Below are positions 52,242 to 62,585 of a DNA stretch of 64,000 nt, piece by piece; positions within the stretch are counted from its first letter, which is position 1; every line of letters starts with the position of its first letter. This DNA is from Deltaproteobacteria bacterium (GTDB lineage: Bacteria > Desulfobacterota > Binatia > Binatales > Binataceae): assembly GCA_021780755.1 (NCBI GenBank), contig JAJXYF010000008.1:1-64000 (forward strand). The letters are read 5' to 3'. Below the pieces are notes generated by a model. That model saw only the letters and a list, made by a program, of their open reading frames with translations, had not been told where the DNA came from and did no database searches. The translations under genes and the position numbers were made by a program.

Positions 52242-53759
52242 ATGAAACGCGGCGTGATCGAGCGAATGGAGCGCGCAGTTTCGGCGGCGATCGTGGATCT
52301 GGCGCTGAAGCCGGGCGAGCGGATTTTGATTGCGCTGTCGGGCGGTGCCGATTCGGTGGCGCTGACGCACGCGCTAAATCGGATGAGCGACGGCGGACGC
52401 GGATGGTCCGGTTACAGGCTGACGGCGGCCCATTTGAACCATCGGTTGCGCGGCGCCGAAGCGGATCGCGACGAGAATTTCGTGCGCGAGTTGTGCGAGC
52501 GGATGGGAATTGAGTTGGTGGTGGAGCGCGCGCGGGACCTCGTCGATTCATCGGAAAGATCGCACCTGTTGAACGGATCGGACCGGCCTGACTCGTCGAA
52601 CCGGTTGAGCTGGTCAAAGTTGCCGAACCTGGAGGAACGCGCACGGGAAGTGCGTTACGCATTTCTGAATCGCATGGCGGAGCGGGTGGGCGCGCGGCAT
52701 ATCGCGGTGGCGCATCATCAGGACGACCAGGCGGAGACGGTGATGCTGCGGGTGCTGCGGGGCAGCGGCGTTGCGGGTCTCGGGGCGATGGACGCGGCGG
52801 GGCCGGGGCGGATCGTGCGTCCGCTGCTGGCGCTGCGGCGGGCGGAAATCCTCGCGTACCTGGCGGCGATTGGCGCGACCTGCGTAAGCGACAGCAGCAA
52901 TAGTTCGCCGGCGTATCTGCGCAACCGGGTGCGGCACGACCTGCTGCCGATGATCGAGCGCGATTACGCGCCGCGGCTGGGGCGGCGGCTGGCGGGACTC
53001 GCCCGCGAGATGCGCGAACTTGACGATTATATTTCAGGCGAGGGACGCCGCGAGCTGGGGCGGCGGCTGCGCGACGACGGGCGGCTGGCGCTGGACGGTT
53101 TCGGCGCGCTTCCCGCGGCACTGGCCGGTGCGCTGATTCGCGAATGGCTGCGGGTGAGCCGCGGCGACCTGCGCCGGGTCTATCGCGGCGAGATCGAGCG
53201 AATCGCGAAATTATGTACCTCGGGGGCGCCCGGCGCGACCTTACATCTGGCGGATGGATGGCGACTGCGCCGCGAGTATGGCGATGCCTTGATCGAGCGG
53301 GCGACGGCGCTGGGCGCGGTATCGCCGTTCGCCTTCGAGTTGGCGCGCGAGGGGGTGACCGAGGCGGACGCGGCGGGGTTTACGTTCGTCGGGCAACTCT
53401 GGAACCGGGGCGACGCGGGAGGGAACGGCGAGCTCCGGCGGGCGGGGTTGATGGAAGCGTGGTTCGATGCGGGGGGGCTGGCGGGCGAATTGATCGTGCG
53501 CGGATACCGAGCCGGCGATCGCGTGCGGCCCCTTGGCATGAGCGGAACCCGCAAGGTGCATGACGTGTTGGTGGATCGGAAGCTCGCGCGCGAGCGGCGG
53601 CCGACGTGGCCGCTGGTCGAATGCGGGAGCGAGATTTTGTGGATTCCGGGGATGGTGCGAAGTCGCGTGGCGCTGGTGAGCGAGGCGACCGAAAGCGTCT
53701 TGCGATTAACCGCAAAACCGCGTGCTAATTTGGAAAAGAGTGCGTTGCTTAGAAATTAA
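52242..53759 (+). CDS. tilS: tRNA(Ile)-lysidine synthase
   Basis: 505 residues from ATG 52242. The PP-loop is IALSGGADSVALTHAL (about 27-42). HLNHRLRGAEADRDE (about 64-78) and the later HHQDDQAETVMLRVLRGSG (about 150-168) are TilS signatures. It makes lysidine at the wobble base of tRNA-Ile2. A stretch at about 103-125 (DSSERSHLLNGSDRPDSSNR) looks like an added loop between the two. The tRNA-binding C-terminal domain is present. It heads the tilS-ftsH-folP-cdaA-cdaR-glmM block. Confidence 0.95.
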   Translation: MKRGVIERMERAVSAAIVDLALKPGERILIALSGGADSVALTHALNRMSDGGRGWSGYRLTAAHLNHRLRGAEADRDENFVRELCERMGIELVVERARDLVDSSERSHLLNGSDRPDSSNRLSWSKLPNLEERAREVRYAFLNRMAERVGARHIAVAHHQDDQAETVMLRVLRGSGVAGLGAMDAAGPGRIVRPLLALRRAEILAYLAAIGATCVSDSSNSSPAYLRNRVRHDLLPMIERDYAPRLGRRLAGLAREMRELDDYISGEGRRELGRRLRDDGRLALDGFGALPAALAGALIREWLRVSRGDLRRVYRGEIERIAKLCTSGAPGATLHLADGWRLRREYGDALIERATALGAVSPFAFELAREGVTEADAAGFTFVGQLWNRGDAGGNGELRRAGLMEAWFDAGGLAGELIVRGYRAGDRVRPLGMSGTRKVHDVLVDRKLARERRPTWPLVECGSEILWIPGMVRSRVALVSEATESVLRLTAKPRANLEKSALLRN

Positions 53760-53774
53760 CTCGCGTGCTACGAT
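53745..53774 (+). promoter_or_regulatory. Possible sigma-70 promoter of ftsH
   Basis: TTGCTT (53745-53750) and TACGAT (53769-53774) are 18 bases apart. The -10 ends only ten bases before the ftsH ATG, so the transcript would start almost at the start codon. The first hexamer lies in the tilS 3' end. Confidence 0.4.
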
Positions 53775-53784
53775 CTTTTGAGAC

Positions 53785-55722
53785 ATGAATCAGGTTTCAC
53801 GCAATATCGCGCTGTGGCTGGTAGTAGCGTTGATGTTCCTGCTGCTGTTTAATTTTTTCAGCAGGACGCAACAGCGCTCGCCGGAAATAATTTTCTCGGA
53901 TTTCCTCAACCAGGTTGAAAAAGGCGAGGTTTCGCAGGTCACGATCCAGGGCAATGTGATCCTGGGCGACACCTCTGGCGGGGAGCATTTCAAGACCTAC
54001 GCGCCGCAGGATCCGGACCTGGTGAAGACGCTGCGCGACAAGGGCGTCAAGATTGCGGCGCGGCCGGCCGAGGGCGATCCGTGGTGGATGGTGCTGCTGG
54101 TGCAGTGGTTTCCGATGCTGCTGCTGGTGGCGGTGTGGATCTTCTTCATGCGGCAGATGCAGATTGGCGGCGGCAAGGCGATGTCGTTCGGCAAGAGCCG
54201 GGCGAAGCTGCTGACCGAGAATACGCATAAGGTGACGTTCGCCGATGTGGCCGGAATCGATGAGGCCAAGGACGAACTCGAAGAGATAATCCAGTTTTTG
54301 AAGGACCCCAAGCGCTTTACGCGGCTCGGCGGACGAATCCCGAAGGGGGTGCTGCTGGTGGGGCCTCCGGGCACCGGCAAGACGCTGCTCGCGCGGGCGA
54401 TAGCGGGCGAAGCAGGGGTGCCGTTTTTCTCGATCTCGGGATCGGATTTCGTCGAGATGTTCGTTGGAGTCGGCGCCTCGCGAGTGCGCGACCTGTTCGT
54501 GCAGGGCAAAAAGCACGCCCCGTGCATCATTTTTATCGATGAGATTGACGCCGTCGGACGCCATCGCGGGGCCGGGCTTGGCGGTGGGCATGACGAGCGT
54601 GAGCAGACGCTTAACCAGCTGTTGGTCGAGATGGACGGCTTCGAGGCCAATGAAGGGGTGATCCTGGTGGCGGCGACGAATCGGCCGGACGTGCTCGATC
54701 CGGCGCTGCTACGGCCGGGACGCTTCGATCGGCGGGTGGTGGTGCCGCGGCCCGACGTGCGCGGACGCGAGGGAATCCTGCGGGTGCATACGCGGAAAGT
54801 CCCGCTGTCCGACGATGTCGATGTGTTCAAGCTGGCGCGATCGACGTCGGGGTTCGCCGGCGCCGATATCGAGAACCTGGTCAACGAGGCGGCCTTGTTG
54901 GCGGCGCGGCGCAATAAAGAAAAAGTCGAGATGACGGATTTCGAACTCGCCAAGGACAAGGTCCTGATGGGCGCGGAGCGGCGCTCAATGGTGATGTCGG
55001 CGGACGAGCGGCGCAAGGTCGCGTTTCACGAATCGGGGCACGCGCTGGTGGCGGCGGTGCAGAAGGGCGGCGACCCGCTGCATAAGGTGACGATTATCCC
55101 GCGCGGCATGGCGCTCGGGGTGACCCAGCAACTGCCGCTCGACGACCGCTATACACATTCGCGGCAATACCTGATGACGACGCTGGCGGTGCTGTTTGGC
55201 GGGCGCGTGGCCGAGGAGATGGTGTTCGGCGAGAAGTGGACGGGGGCGGGCAACGATATCGAGAAGGCGACCGAACTCGCGCACAAGATGGTGTGCGAAT
55301 GGGGCATGAGCGATGAACTCGGGCCGATGACGTTTGGGCGGCGCGAGGAACAGGTTTTTCTGGGCCGCGACCTGGCGCACAACAAGGATTACTCGGAGCA
55401 TACGGCGGTCGAGATCGATCGCGAAGTACGGCGGCTGATTGACATTTCGTATTCGACGGCAAAGGTGATCCTGACGGATCACGTCACGCTGCTGCACGCA
55501 CTGGCCGAGCGCTTGCTCGAACAGGAGATCGTTGACGGCGCGGAAGTTGCGGCGATGGTGAGCGCGTTTCACGAGGGGCGTCCGCTGCCGACCTATTTGC
55601 CGGCGGCGAACCGCAGTGGGACGCCAAGCGGCGGGACGACGGTGCCGCGGGAAAAACCGAAGACGGCCGACGAGGAAGCACCTGGCCCTGGGTTGATCTC
55701 GCCGAAGCCGTCGCTGGCCTGA
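53785..55722 (+). CDS. ftsH: ATP-dependent zinc metalloprotease FtsH
   Basis: 645 residues. Two N-terminal membrane helices (about 7-24 and 100-118) flank a periplasmic domain. The AAA+ domain has Walker A GPPGTGKT (about 193-200), Walker [12 protein letters not shown] and the SRH ([20 protein letters not shown]). The zinc protease site is [10 protein letters not shown] (about 415-424), with the third ligand region in [14 protein letters not shown]. It degrades misfolded membrane proteins and regulators. A strong terminator follows, so the block after it has its own promoter. Confidence 0.97.
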   Translation: MNQVSRNIALWLVVALMFLLLFNFFSRTQQRSPEIIFSDFLNQVEKGEVSQVTIQGNVILGDTSGGEHFKTYAPQDPDLVKTLRDKGVKIAARPAEGDPWWMVLLVQWFPMLLLVAVWIFFMRQMQIGGGKAMSFGKSRAKLLTENTHKVTFADVAGIDEAKDELEEIIQFLKDPKRFTRLGGRIPKGVLLVGPPGTGKTLLARAIAGEAGVPFFSISGSDFVEMFVGVGASRVRDLFVQGKKHAPCIIFIDEIDAVGRHRGAGLGGGHDEREQTLNQLLVEMDGFEANEGVILVAATNRPDVLDPALLRPGRFDRRVVVPRPDVRGREGILRVHTRKVPLSDDVDVFKLARSTSGFAGADIENLVNEAALLAARRNKEKVEMTDFELAKDKVLMGAERRSMVMSADERRKVAFHESGHALVAAVQKGGDPLHKVTIIPRGMALGVTQQLPLDDRYTHSRQYLMTTLAVLFGGRVAEEMVFGEKWTGAGNDIEKATELAHKMVCEWGMSDELGPMTFGRREEQVFLGRDLAHNKDYSEHTAVEIDREVRRLIDISYSTAKVILTDHVTLLHALAERLLEQEIVDGAEVAAMVSAFHEGRPLPTYLPAANRSGTPSGGTTVPREKPKTADEEAPGPGLISPKPSLA

Positions 55723-55749
55723 ACGATCGGAAAACTAAGGTTGGACTAA

Positions 55750-55783
55750 AGCCTCTCCCGCTGCCGGGGGAGGCTTTTTGTTT
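55750..55783 (+). terminator. Rho-independent terminator after ftsH
   Basis: Stem GCCTCTCCC (55751-55759) against GGGGGAGGC (55766-55774), one G-U pair, six-base loop, followed by TTTTT and a further TTT. An A-T pair may extend the stem. It ends the ftsH transcript. Confidence 0.88.
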
Positions 55784-55918
55784 GGAGAGATCGGCGAGGA
55801 CGAACGCATTGAGCACTGAATCGGCAGCGGTCAAAAATCCTGATGCAACGCCCTCGCCTTGACGCTCGCTCCCTGGAAAAGCAGCGGGCTTAGAAACCTG
55901 GCAACCACCGGCGCTGTG

Positions 55919-56830
55919 ATGGCCACGCCGAATTTAATCAATCCGCACCTGGCAGGGGGCATGATAGAGACGCCGAAATTCAGGCGGCCGCGATCGCTCA
56001 GGCTCAAGGACGGGCGGGTGATTCGCTTTCCGGCGGTAATGGGGATTCTCAACGTCACGCCGGATTCGTTTTCCGACGGCGGACGCTATCTGGAGCCGGA
56101 GCGCGCGATCGAACATGCGCTCGCGATGGAAGCGGCGGGGGCGGCGATAATCGATATCGGTGGTGAATCGACGCGTCCGGCGGGCGCTGCGGCGGTTGCG
56201 GTGGAAGTCGAAATGGAGCGGGTTCTGCCGGTGATCGAGGCGCTGCGCGGGAAGCTGACGGTGCCGCTCTCGGTCGATACGCGCCGGGCGGTGGTGGCGG
56301 GCGCGGCGCTCGACGAGGGTGCGGCGATTATCAATGACATCAGTGGGCTGCGCCACGATCCGGCGATGATGGCGCTGGCCGCGGAGACCGGATGCGCCGT
56401 GGTGCTTATGCATATGCGAGGCGGCCCGACCGATCATGCGGGGCACGCGCGGTATCGCGATGTGGTGGCGGAGGTGAGCGCGTTTCTCGCACGTCAGGCC
56501 ACGGTGGCGGTCGCGGCGGGAGTGGTGCGCTCGCGGATTATCGTGGATCCGGGCCTCGGGTTTGCGAAGAACGCGCAGCACAATCTGGAATTGATGGGTG
56601 GTTTATCGAGGATTTGCGCGCTAGGCTATCCGGTGTTGGTAGGCGCCTCGCGCAAGCGTTTCGTGCGGGCGATCGCGGGCGACAGCGAGAGCGAGCAGCT
56701 CGTGGGCACGGCCGCGGCGAATGCCTTGGCGGTAGGGGCGGGCGCCTCGATCGTGCGGGTCCATGACGTGGGACCTGCGGTGGCGGTGGTGAAGATGGCA
56801 TTGGCGATCGCCAAATCGGGCGGCGGCTGA
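55919..56830 (+). CDS. folP: Dihydropteroate synthase
   Basis: 303 residues from ATG 55919; ATG 55961, with AGGGGG before it, is an equally possible start. Signatures are MGILNVTPDSFSDGG (about 40-54), DIGGESTRPAGAA (about 77-89), SVDTRRAVV and DPGLGFAKNAQHNLELM. It joins dihydropterin pyrophosphate with p-aminobenzoate for folate synthesis. In this block it sits between ftsH and cdaA, an order common in several diderm phyla. It ends ten bases before cdaA. Confidence 0.94.
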   Translation: MATPNLINPHLAGGMIETPKFRRPRSLRLKDGRVIRFPAVMGILNVTPDSFSDGGRYLEPERAIEHALAMEAAGAAIIDIGGESTRPAGAAAVAVEVEMERVLPVIEALRGKLTVPLSVDTRRAVVAGAALDEGAAIINDISGLRHDPAMMALAAETGCAVVLMHMRGGPTDHAGHARYRDVVAEVSAFLARQATVAVAAGVVRSRIIVDPGLGFAKNAQHNLELMGGLSRICALGYPVLVGASRKRFVRAIAGDSESEQLVGTAAANALAVGAGASIVRVHDVGPAVAVVKMALAIAKSGGG

Positions 56831-56840
56831 CGCATCGGCG

Positions 56841-57593
56841 ATGAACGGCTACCTTTCCGTAATACCGAAACCACGCTGGCAGGACGTGATCGACGTACTG
56901 TTCGTGGCGTACGTGATCTATCGGATCGCGCTGCTGATTCGCGGCACGCGGACGATGCAAATGGTGGTCGGGCTGGCGATGGTGGCGGCGGCGTTTGTGG
57001 GTTCGCAGATGCTGGGGCTGTTCACGCTCAACTGGCTGCTGAACAACTTTCTCGGATCGTTAATCGTAATTCTGGTGGTGATCTTTCAGGCCGACATTCG
57101 CCGGGCGCTGACCGGGGTCGGTGCGCGATCGCTGTTTGGCGGGCGTGCGAGTTCGGGCGGCGTCGCGCAGGAAATCGTGGTGGCGGCGTCGTGGCTGTCG
57201 GCGCGGCGGATTGGAGCGCTGATCGTGCTTGAGCAGGGTATCGGCTTGCAGGAGTACGTGGAGACCGGGCGGGCGATCGACGGAGAGGTCTCGCCCGAGC
57301 TAATCGAGTCGATCTTCATAGCGGGGTCGCCGCTGCACGACGGGGCGGTGATTATCAAGGGCGACCGGGTGCTGGCGGCGGCGTGCCTGCTGCCGCTGTC
57401 GTCGAATCCGACGGTGAGCCTGACGCTTGGCACGCGTCATCGCGCGGGAATCGGCTTGACTGAGGACAACGACGCGGTGGTGGTAATCGTGTCGGAAGAG
57501 GACGGCACGATTTCGATCGCGCATGATGGCGAGCTGGTGCGCGGTTTCGACACGGCGCGACTGCTAGAGACGCTGCAGGATCTGCCGTCATAG
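56841..57593 (+). CDS. cdaA: Diadenylate cyclase
   Basis: 250 residues. Three N-terminal membrane helices (about 15-85) are followed by the DisA-N/DAC domain. The catalytic DGA is in SPLHDGAVIIKGDRVLAAA (about 153-171), and the RHR-type motif is GTRHRAGIGLTEDNDA (about 197-212). It makes c-di-AMP from two ATP. The membrane form with downstream cdaR and glmM is the well-known CdaA-CdaR-GlmM unit. Confidence 0.95.
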   Translation: MNGYLSVIPKPRWQDVIDVLFVAYVIYRIALLIRGTRTMQMVVGLAMVAAAFVGSQMLGLFTLNWLLNNFLGSLIVILVVIFQADIRRALTGVGARSLFGGRASSGGVAQEIVVAASWLSARRIGALIVLEQGIGLQEYVETGRAIDGEVSPELIESIFIAGSPLHDGAVIIKGDRVLAAACLLPLSSNPTVSLTLGTRHRAGIGLTEDNDAVVVIVSEEDGTISIAHDGELVRGFDTARLLETLQDLPS

Positions 57594-57603
57594 GAGCGAC
57601 GAC

Positions 57604-58623
57604 GTGGCGATGCCGAACATGACGGGACCGCTGCGGCCGCTCGAGGAGGGCGGCACCCCGCGAATCGGAAGGCCGCGGCTGCCGTTGCTGGTGCGGATAG
57701 CGCAGGCGCTCGAGCGCGACATGGGTCTGCGGCTGATCTCGCTGGCACTGGCGATTGGGCTGTGGATTTTCGTCAACGCCGGCCAGCACGGATATCTGCA
57801 AACCTTTCAGGTGCCGATCAGTTATCGCGATCTTCCGCCTGGATTCGTGATGACCAGTCCGCATCCGGATTTCGTGAGGATCCAGGTGTCGGGGCCGCGC
57901 ACGCTGCTGTCGATAATCGATCCGACGCACTTGACACTGCATCTCGATCTGACGGGAGTCGGCATTGGCCAGGCCTCATTCAAGATTGGACCGGACTCAT
58001 TTTCGGTGCCGCGCCACACCGAAGTTACGAGTGTGCTGCCCTCGCAGATCGTACTGGACATCGACAAGAACGTGACCCGCGAGATACCGGTGCGCCTGGT
58101 GCTGACGGGGACGCCGGGCGAGGGCTACAAAATCGGTTCGGCGGAGGTTACGCCGGCGACGGTGACGGTACGCGGTCCGAGTCGCGACGTCGCGCGGATC
58201 GACCAGGTGGACACGGAGGCGCTGGCGATCGGGGGCATCACGAGCGATTTTTCGCGCGGGGTCGATCTGATGGCGCCGGCGAGCGCGGTGCGCCTGGAAG
58301 CCGACGGGGTGACGGCCAAGGTGACGGTGGCGCCCGAGGTGGTGGAGCGGGATTTTCATGAGGTGCCGATCAGCGTGCGCGACACTGATCTCAAATTTCG
58401 CCTGGAACCGCGGCGGGTGAACCTGGCGTTGAGCGGGCCGCTGCTGACGCTCGCGACCATCGATTTGACGACGGCGGTTTATGTGGAGGCGGGGGGGCTG
58501 GTGCCGGGTACGTATAGCGTGCCGGTGCAGATCAACCTGCCCGATGGGGTGGCGCTGGTGCATCAGACGCCGGAGAAAGTCAGGCTTAAAATGTTGCATG
58601 AAAAGCAGGCGCGAGCAGATTGA
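57604..58623 (+). CDS. cdaR: YbbR-domain protein (CdaR)
   Basis: 339 residues from GTG 57604, with GGAG seven bases upstream. One membrane helix (RLISLALAIGLWIFVNAG, about 43-60) anchors an extracytoplasmic region with several YbbR repeats; FVRIQVSGPRTLLSI and later VTVRGPSRDVARID are repeat cores. CdaR regulates CdaA from the membrane. It overlaps glmM by four bases. Confidence 0.9.
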   Translation: MAMPNMTGPLRPLEEGGTPRIGRPRLPLLVRIAQALERDMGLRLISLALAIGLWIFVNAGQHGYLQTFQVPISYRDLPPGFVMTSPHPDFVRIQVSGPRTLLSIIDPTHLTLHLDLTGVGIGQASFKIGPDSFSVPRHTEVTSVLPSQIVLDIDKNVTREIPVRLVLTGTPGEGYKIGSAEVTPATVTVRGPSRDVARIDQVDTEALAIGGITSDFSRGVDLMAPASAVRLEADGVTAKVTVAPEVVERDFHEVPISVRDTDLKFRLEPRRVNLALSGPLLTLATIDLTTAVYVEAGGLVPGTYSVPVQINLPDGVALVHQTPEKVRLKMLHEKQARAD

Positions 58624-59990
58624 GTAACACGAGGAACAGGCTTTTTGGCACCGACGGGGTGCGCGGAATCGCCAACGCGGAGCCGATCACGTCGGAGACG
58701 GCGATGCGGCTGGGGCGGGCACTGGCGCATGTTTACAAGAATCCACGCGGACGCCATCGGCGGATTTTGATCGGTAAGGACACGCGACTGTCGGGCTACA
58801 TGCTGGAGACGGCGATGGCGTCGGGGATTTGCTCGATGGGGGTTGATGTGTGGCTGGTGGGGCCGCTGCCGACGCCGGGAATCGCGTTTCTGACGCGGAG
58901 CATGCGGGCGGATGCGGGGGTGGTGATATCGGCGTCGCACAACCCGTTCCAGGACAACGGGATCAAGTTCTTCTCGCGCGAAGGCTTCAAGCTTGAAGAC
59001 GAAACCGAGCGGCGAATCGAAGAGCTGGTGTTTGATAGCACGGCGATCACCGGGTTTCGCGCGAGCGGCGCGGACATCGGGAAGGCCGCGCGAATCGACG
59101 ACGCGATCGGGCGCTACCTGGTTTTTCTGAAGTCGTGCGTGCCACGCGCGCTGACGTTCGAGAACCTGAAGGTGGCGATCGATTGCGCCAACGGCGCGGG
59201 CTACAAGGTGGGGCCGGACGTACTGGAGGAATTGGGGGCGGAGGTAATTCCGATCGCGGTCGAGCCGGACGGCGTGAATATCAACGCGGGCTGCGGTGCG
59301 GTGCATCCGGAAAAACTGCGCGAGACGGTGCTGGCGGCCGGCGCGCAGGTGGGTATCGCGCTGGATGGCGACGGCGATCGCGCGATGATCGTCGATGAGC
59401 GCGGCGAGTTGTTCGATGGCGACGACGTGATGGCGCTGCTGGGGGTGCGGATGGCGGCGGCGGGCCGGCTCGTCGCGAACACGGTGGTGGCGACCGTGAT
59501 GAGTAATTTCGGGTTGGAGCGCGCACTCACGCAGGCGGGTGTGCGGCTGGTGCGCACGGAGGTCGGCGATCCGGCGGTGGTACGCGAGATGCGCGCCAAT
59601 GAGTACAATCTCGGCGGCGAGCAATCGGGCCACGTGATATTCATGGACCATTCGACGACCGGCGACGGCCTGATCACGGCATTGATGGTGCTGACGATCA
59701 TGGCGGAGACGGGCCGGCCGTTAAGCGAATTGCGCGCGATGCGCCGGGTGCCGCAGGTGCTGGAGAACGTTCGTGTGCGCGAACGCGTACCATTGACGGC
59801 GATGCCGGAGGTGGAGCGGCTGATTGCGGGCGCGGAGCGCAAGCTTCACGGATGCGGCCGGCTGCTGGTGCGCTATTCGGGCACCGAGATGCTGGCGCGA
59901 GTGATGGTCGAGGGTGAGGACCAGGGGTCGATCAAGGCGATCGCACGGGAGATTGGCGCGGCGATCGGCAAGCGGGCGGGCGCCGTCTAA
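58620..59990 (+). CDS. glmM: Phosphoglucosamine mutase
   Basis: 456 residues from TTG 58620, overlapping cdaR. The opening LFGTDGVRGIAN, the active-site Ser in VISASHNPFQDNG (about 102-114), the metal-binding DGDGDRAMIVD (about 246-256) and the C-terminal RYSGTEMLARVMVEG (about 416-430) define the family. It makes GlcN-1-P for peptidoglycan and lipid A. In other bacteria GlmM also binds and inhibits CdaA, matching the gene order here. Confidence 0.96.
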   Translation: MSNTRNRLFGTDGVRGIANAEPITSETAMRLGRALAHVYKNPRGRHRRILIGKDTRLSGYMLETAMASGICSMGVDVWLVGPLPTPGIAFLTRSMRADAGVVISASHNPFQDNGIKFFSREGFKLEDETERRIEELVFDSTAITGFRASGADIGKAARIDDAIGRYLVFLKSCVPRALTFENLKVAIDCANGAGYKVGPDVLEELGAEVIPIAVEPDGVNINAGCGAVHPEKLRETVLAAGAQVGIALDGDGDRAMIVDERGELFDGDDVMALLGVRMAAAGRLVANTVVATVMSNFGLERALTQAGVRLVRTEVGDPAVVREMRANEYNLGGEQSGHVIFMDHSTTGDGLITALMVLTIMAETGRPLSELRAMRRVPQVLENVRVRERVPLTAMPEVERLIAGAERKLHGCGRLLVRYSGTEMLARVMVEGEDQGSIKAIAREIGAAIGKRAGAV

Positions 59991-60014
59991 GCAGGCAGCA
60001 ACGCGAGCAGGTTT

Positions 60015-60779
60015 TCAAGCGCGGCGGCGAGGGCGTTTGGCCGGCGGCCCCAGTGGACGGGAACCAAGTGCCTTCAGATAGGCTTTGACGGCGCGCGTAA
60101 GACCCAGATAGAGGGCGTCGTTGATGAGGGCGTGGCCGATCGAGGTTTCCTGAAGGCCCTTTACCGCGCGGACATAGGGCGGAATATTCTTCAGATCGAG
60201 ATCGTGGCCGGCGTTGACGCCGAGTCCGAGGCGGCGGGCGAGGCGTGCGGCGTCGCGATGCGCGCGAAGGATGCTTTCGCCAGCGGCAGTGCCGAACGCG
60301 TTGGCATAAGGGCCGGTATAGAGTTCGATGCGATCGGCGCCGACTTCGCGGGCGCGTTCGATCTGGGCCGGGTCGGGCGCGATAAAAAGGCTACTCCGGA
60401 TGCCGGCGTCACGCAGGGGCGCGAGGACGTCGCGCATCCAATGTGTATTGCCGGCGGTGAGATTCCAGCCGGCGTTGGAAGTAAGGACGTCGGGCGGGTC
60501 GGGCACCAGGGTGGCCTGGGTAGGCTTGACGCGATGCACCAGTTCCAGAAAAGCGGGGCTGGGATAGCCCTCGAGGTTGAACTCAACGGTGAGCAGCGCG
60601 GCGAGTTCAAGGACGTCACGGGTCGTGATGTGGCGGGCGTCGGGACGCGGGTGGACGGTGATGCCGTGGCATCCGGCGGCGATGCAGGTGCGGGCGGCGC
60701 GGAGGACGTCCGGAATGGCGCCACCGCGCGAATTCCTGAGCAGAGCGATTTTATTCAGGTTGACGCTAAGCCGGACCAT
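60015..60779 (-). CDS. pdxJ: Pyridoxine 5'-phosphate synthase
   Basis: 254 residues from ATG 60779; an upstream TTG at 60788 would add three residues. Signatures are LSVNLNKIALLRNSRGGAIP (about 4-23), GCHGITVHPRPDARHI and ELYTGPYANAF (about 151-161), then GLGVNAGHDLDLKNIP. It condenses 1-deoxyxylulose phosphate with 3-amino-2-oxopropyl phosphate, giving pyridoxine phosphate. It lies on the opposite strand between glmM and nnrD, about 140 bases from nnrD. Confidence 0.94.
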   Translation of the reverse strand: MVRLSVNLNKIALLRNSRGGAIPDVLRAARTCIAAGCHGITVHPRPDARHITTRDVLELAALLTVEFNLEGYPSPAFLELVHRVKPTQATLVPDPPDVLTSNAGWNLTAGNTHWMRDVLAPLRDAGIRSSLFIAPDPAQIERAREVGADRIELYTGPYANAFGTAAGESILRAHRDAARLARRLGLGVNAGHDLDLKNIPPYVRAVKGLQETSIGHALINDALYLGLTRAVKAYLKALGSRPLGPPAKRPRRRA

Positions 60780-60921
60780 TTTTCCCAAGTGTCGCAGCCG
60801 CAGGCCGCGAAGGTGGCCTCGAAACTAGCAGAGCGTTGACGCGAGTACAGCCGGCGGGCGACGGCAGCGCTGCGGCGAAATTCACGGTCTGATAATATCG
60901 CGCGAGACAGGTTGCGCCACG

Positions 60922-62481
60922 ATGATTCTGCTGACCGCCGCCGAGAGCCGCGAACTGGATCGCCTGAGCCAGGAAAAATACGGTATCGATTCGTACTCGT
61001 TGATGCGGCGGGCAGGCGAGGCGGTGGCCGACCTGGTGGTGCGGCGCTGGCCGAATGCGGTCGGCGCGCCGGTGCTGGTGGTCGCGGGCAAAGGCAACAA
61101 CGGTGGCGACGGACTGGTTGCGGCGCGCAAGCTGAGGCAGGCGGGGGTGCGCGCGCGGGTGGTGCTGCTGGCGCGCGCGGCGGACTTGAAGGGCGATGCG
61201 GGGCGCGCGCATCGCGACTACGTTGCGGCGGGCGGCGGCGTGAGCGAAGTCACGGAGGCCGAGGAGATCGGCGCGGCAATGGGCGTCGAGCGTCCGACGG
61301 CGGTGGTCGATGCAATTTTCGGCATCGGGCTCAACGCTGAAGTGCGCGGGCTGGCGCGCGGGGCGATCGAAGCAATTAACGCGCTGGGCGCGCCAGTGGC
61401 GGCGGTCGATATCGCGTCGGGGGTGAACGCGGACTCGGGCGCGGTGATGGGCGTCGCGATCGCGGCAGCACTAACGGTTACATTCTGCTATGCGAAGTAT
61501 GGTCACGTGAGTTATCCGGGAGCGGGTTTGGCCGGCGAACTCGAAATCGCTGAGATCGGCTTCGCGCGGGCGGCGATCGAGGAGATCGCACCGCGCGGGC
61601 GATTGACCGAAGCGGCGGAGGCGGCGGCACTGCTGGGGCCGCGCGCATCCGACAGTCACAAGGGCACTTACGGACATCCGCTGATTATCGCGGGCAGCTT
61701 CGGAAAGTCGGGCGCGGCCATACTGGCGGCGCGCGGCGCCTTGCGGATGGGTGCGGGGCTGGTGACGGCGGCGATTCCCGCTTCGATTGCGGCGATCGTC
61801 GCGGCGGGGCAGCCGGAGTTGATGACGGTAGCAATGCCGGATCGCGGGGGGCATTTCGCGGGTTCCGCCGCGATCGACGAACTGAAGGCGCTCGCGGACG
61901 GGATGAACACGCTGGTGGTCGGGCCGGGGATCGGCTTCAGCGACGATACTCGGGAACTCGTGACCTGGCTGGTGGAGGAAGGCGCCCAGCAGGATCGTCC
62001 GTTGCTGATCGACGCGGACGGCCTCAACGTGATTGCGGGGCTGGGTCCCTCGTTGCTGAAAACCGCGCGCGGGCCGATCGTCCTCACACCCCATCCGGGG
62101 GAGATGGCGCGGCTGCTTGGGACCTCTGCGGCGGCGGTGAATGCGGACCGAATTGGAGCGGCGCGCCGACTTGCCGAGATCACGGGCGCGGGGGTGCTGC
62201 TAAAAGGGGCGCGCACCGTTATCGCCACATCCGACGGCCGCGTGTCCGTCAATTCGAGCGGGAATCCGGGGATGGCGACGCCCGGCATGGGCGATGTGCT
62301 TTCGGGCATGGTCGGAGCGCTGCTCGGGCAGGGCATCGAAGGCGGAGATGCGCTCGCACTGGGGGCGTATGTCCACGGGATGGCAGCCGATCGAGTCGCG
62401 CAACGGCTGGGCCCGGTCGGCTACCTGGCGGGGGATCTCGCGGCCGAACTGCCGGCGGCGATTGGCGTGTTGATGCGGTGA
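60922..62481 (+). CDS. nnrD: Bifunctional NAD(P)H-hydrate epimerase/dehydratase
   Basis: 519 residues, a fusion of YjeF_N and the carbohydrate-kinase-like dehydratase. The N-terminal half has VVAGKGNNGGDGLVAARKL (about 53-71) and DAIFGIGLNAEVRG (about 128-141). The second half has HKGTYGHPLIIAGS (about 248-261) and the ADP-dependent dehydratase site NPGMATPGMGDVLSGM (about 447-462). It repairs hydrated NAD(P)H. Typical fused length. It precedes tsaE by about 100 bases. Confidence 0.95.
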   Translation: MILLTAAESRELDRLSQEKYGIDSYSLMRRAGEAVADLVVRRWPNAVGAPVLVVAGKGNNGGDGLVAARKLRQAGVRARVVLLARAADLKGDAGRAHRDYVAAGGGVSEVTEAEEIGAAMGVERPTAVVDAIFGIGLNAEVRGLARGAIEAINALGAPVAAVDIASGVNADSGAVMGVAIAAALTVTFCYAKYGHVSYPGAGLAGELEIAEIGFARAAIEEIAPRGRLTEAAEAAALLGPRASDSHKGTYGHPLIIAGSFGKSGAAILAARGALRMGAGLVTAAIPASIAAIVAAGQPELMTVAMPDRGGHFAGSAAIDELKALADGMNTLVVGPGIGFSDDTRELVTWLVEEGAQQDRPLLIDADGLNVIAGLGPSLLKTARGPIVLTPHPGEMARLLGTSAAAVNADRIGAARRLAEITGAGVLLKGARTVIATSDGRVSVNSSGNPGMATPGMGDVLSGMVGALLGQGIEGGDALALGAYVHGMAADRVAQRLGPVGYLAGDLAAELPAAIGVLMR

Positions 62482-62585
62482 CGCGTTGGTGGACCGGGTG
62501 GGCATTTCGCAGTGGGGCGGCGTGTTCGCGCCGTCCAGAGATTCGCCCAACTTATTTCGAAAGGAATTTGCACGGAGCGTAACTA

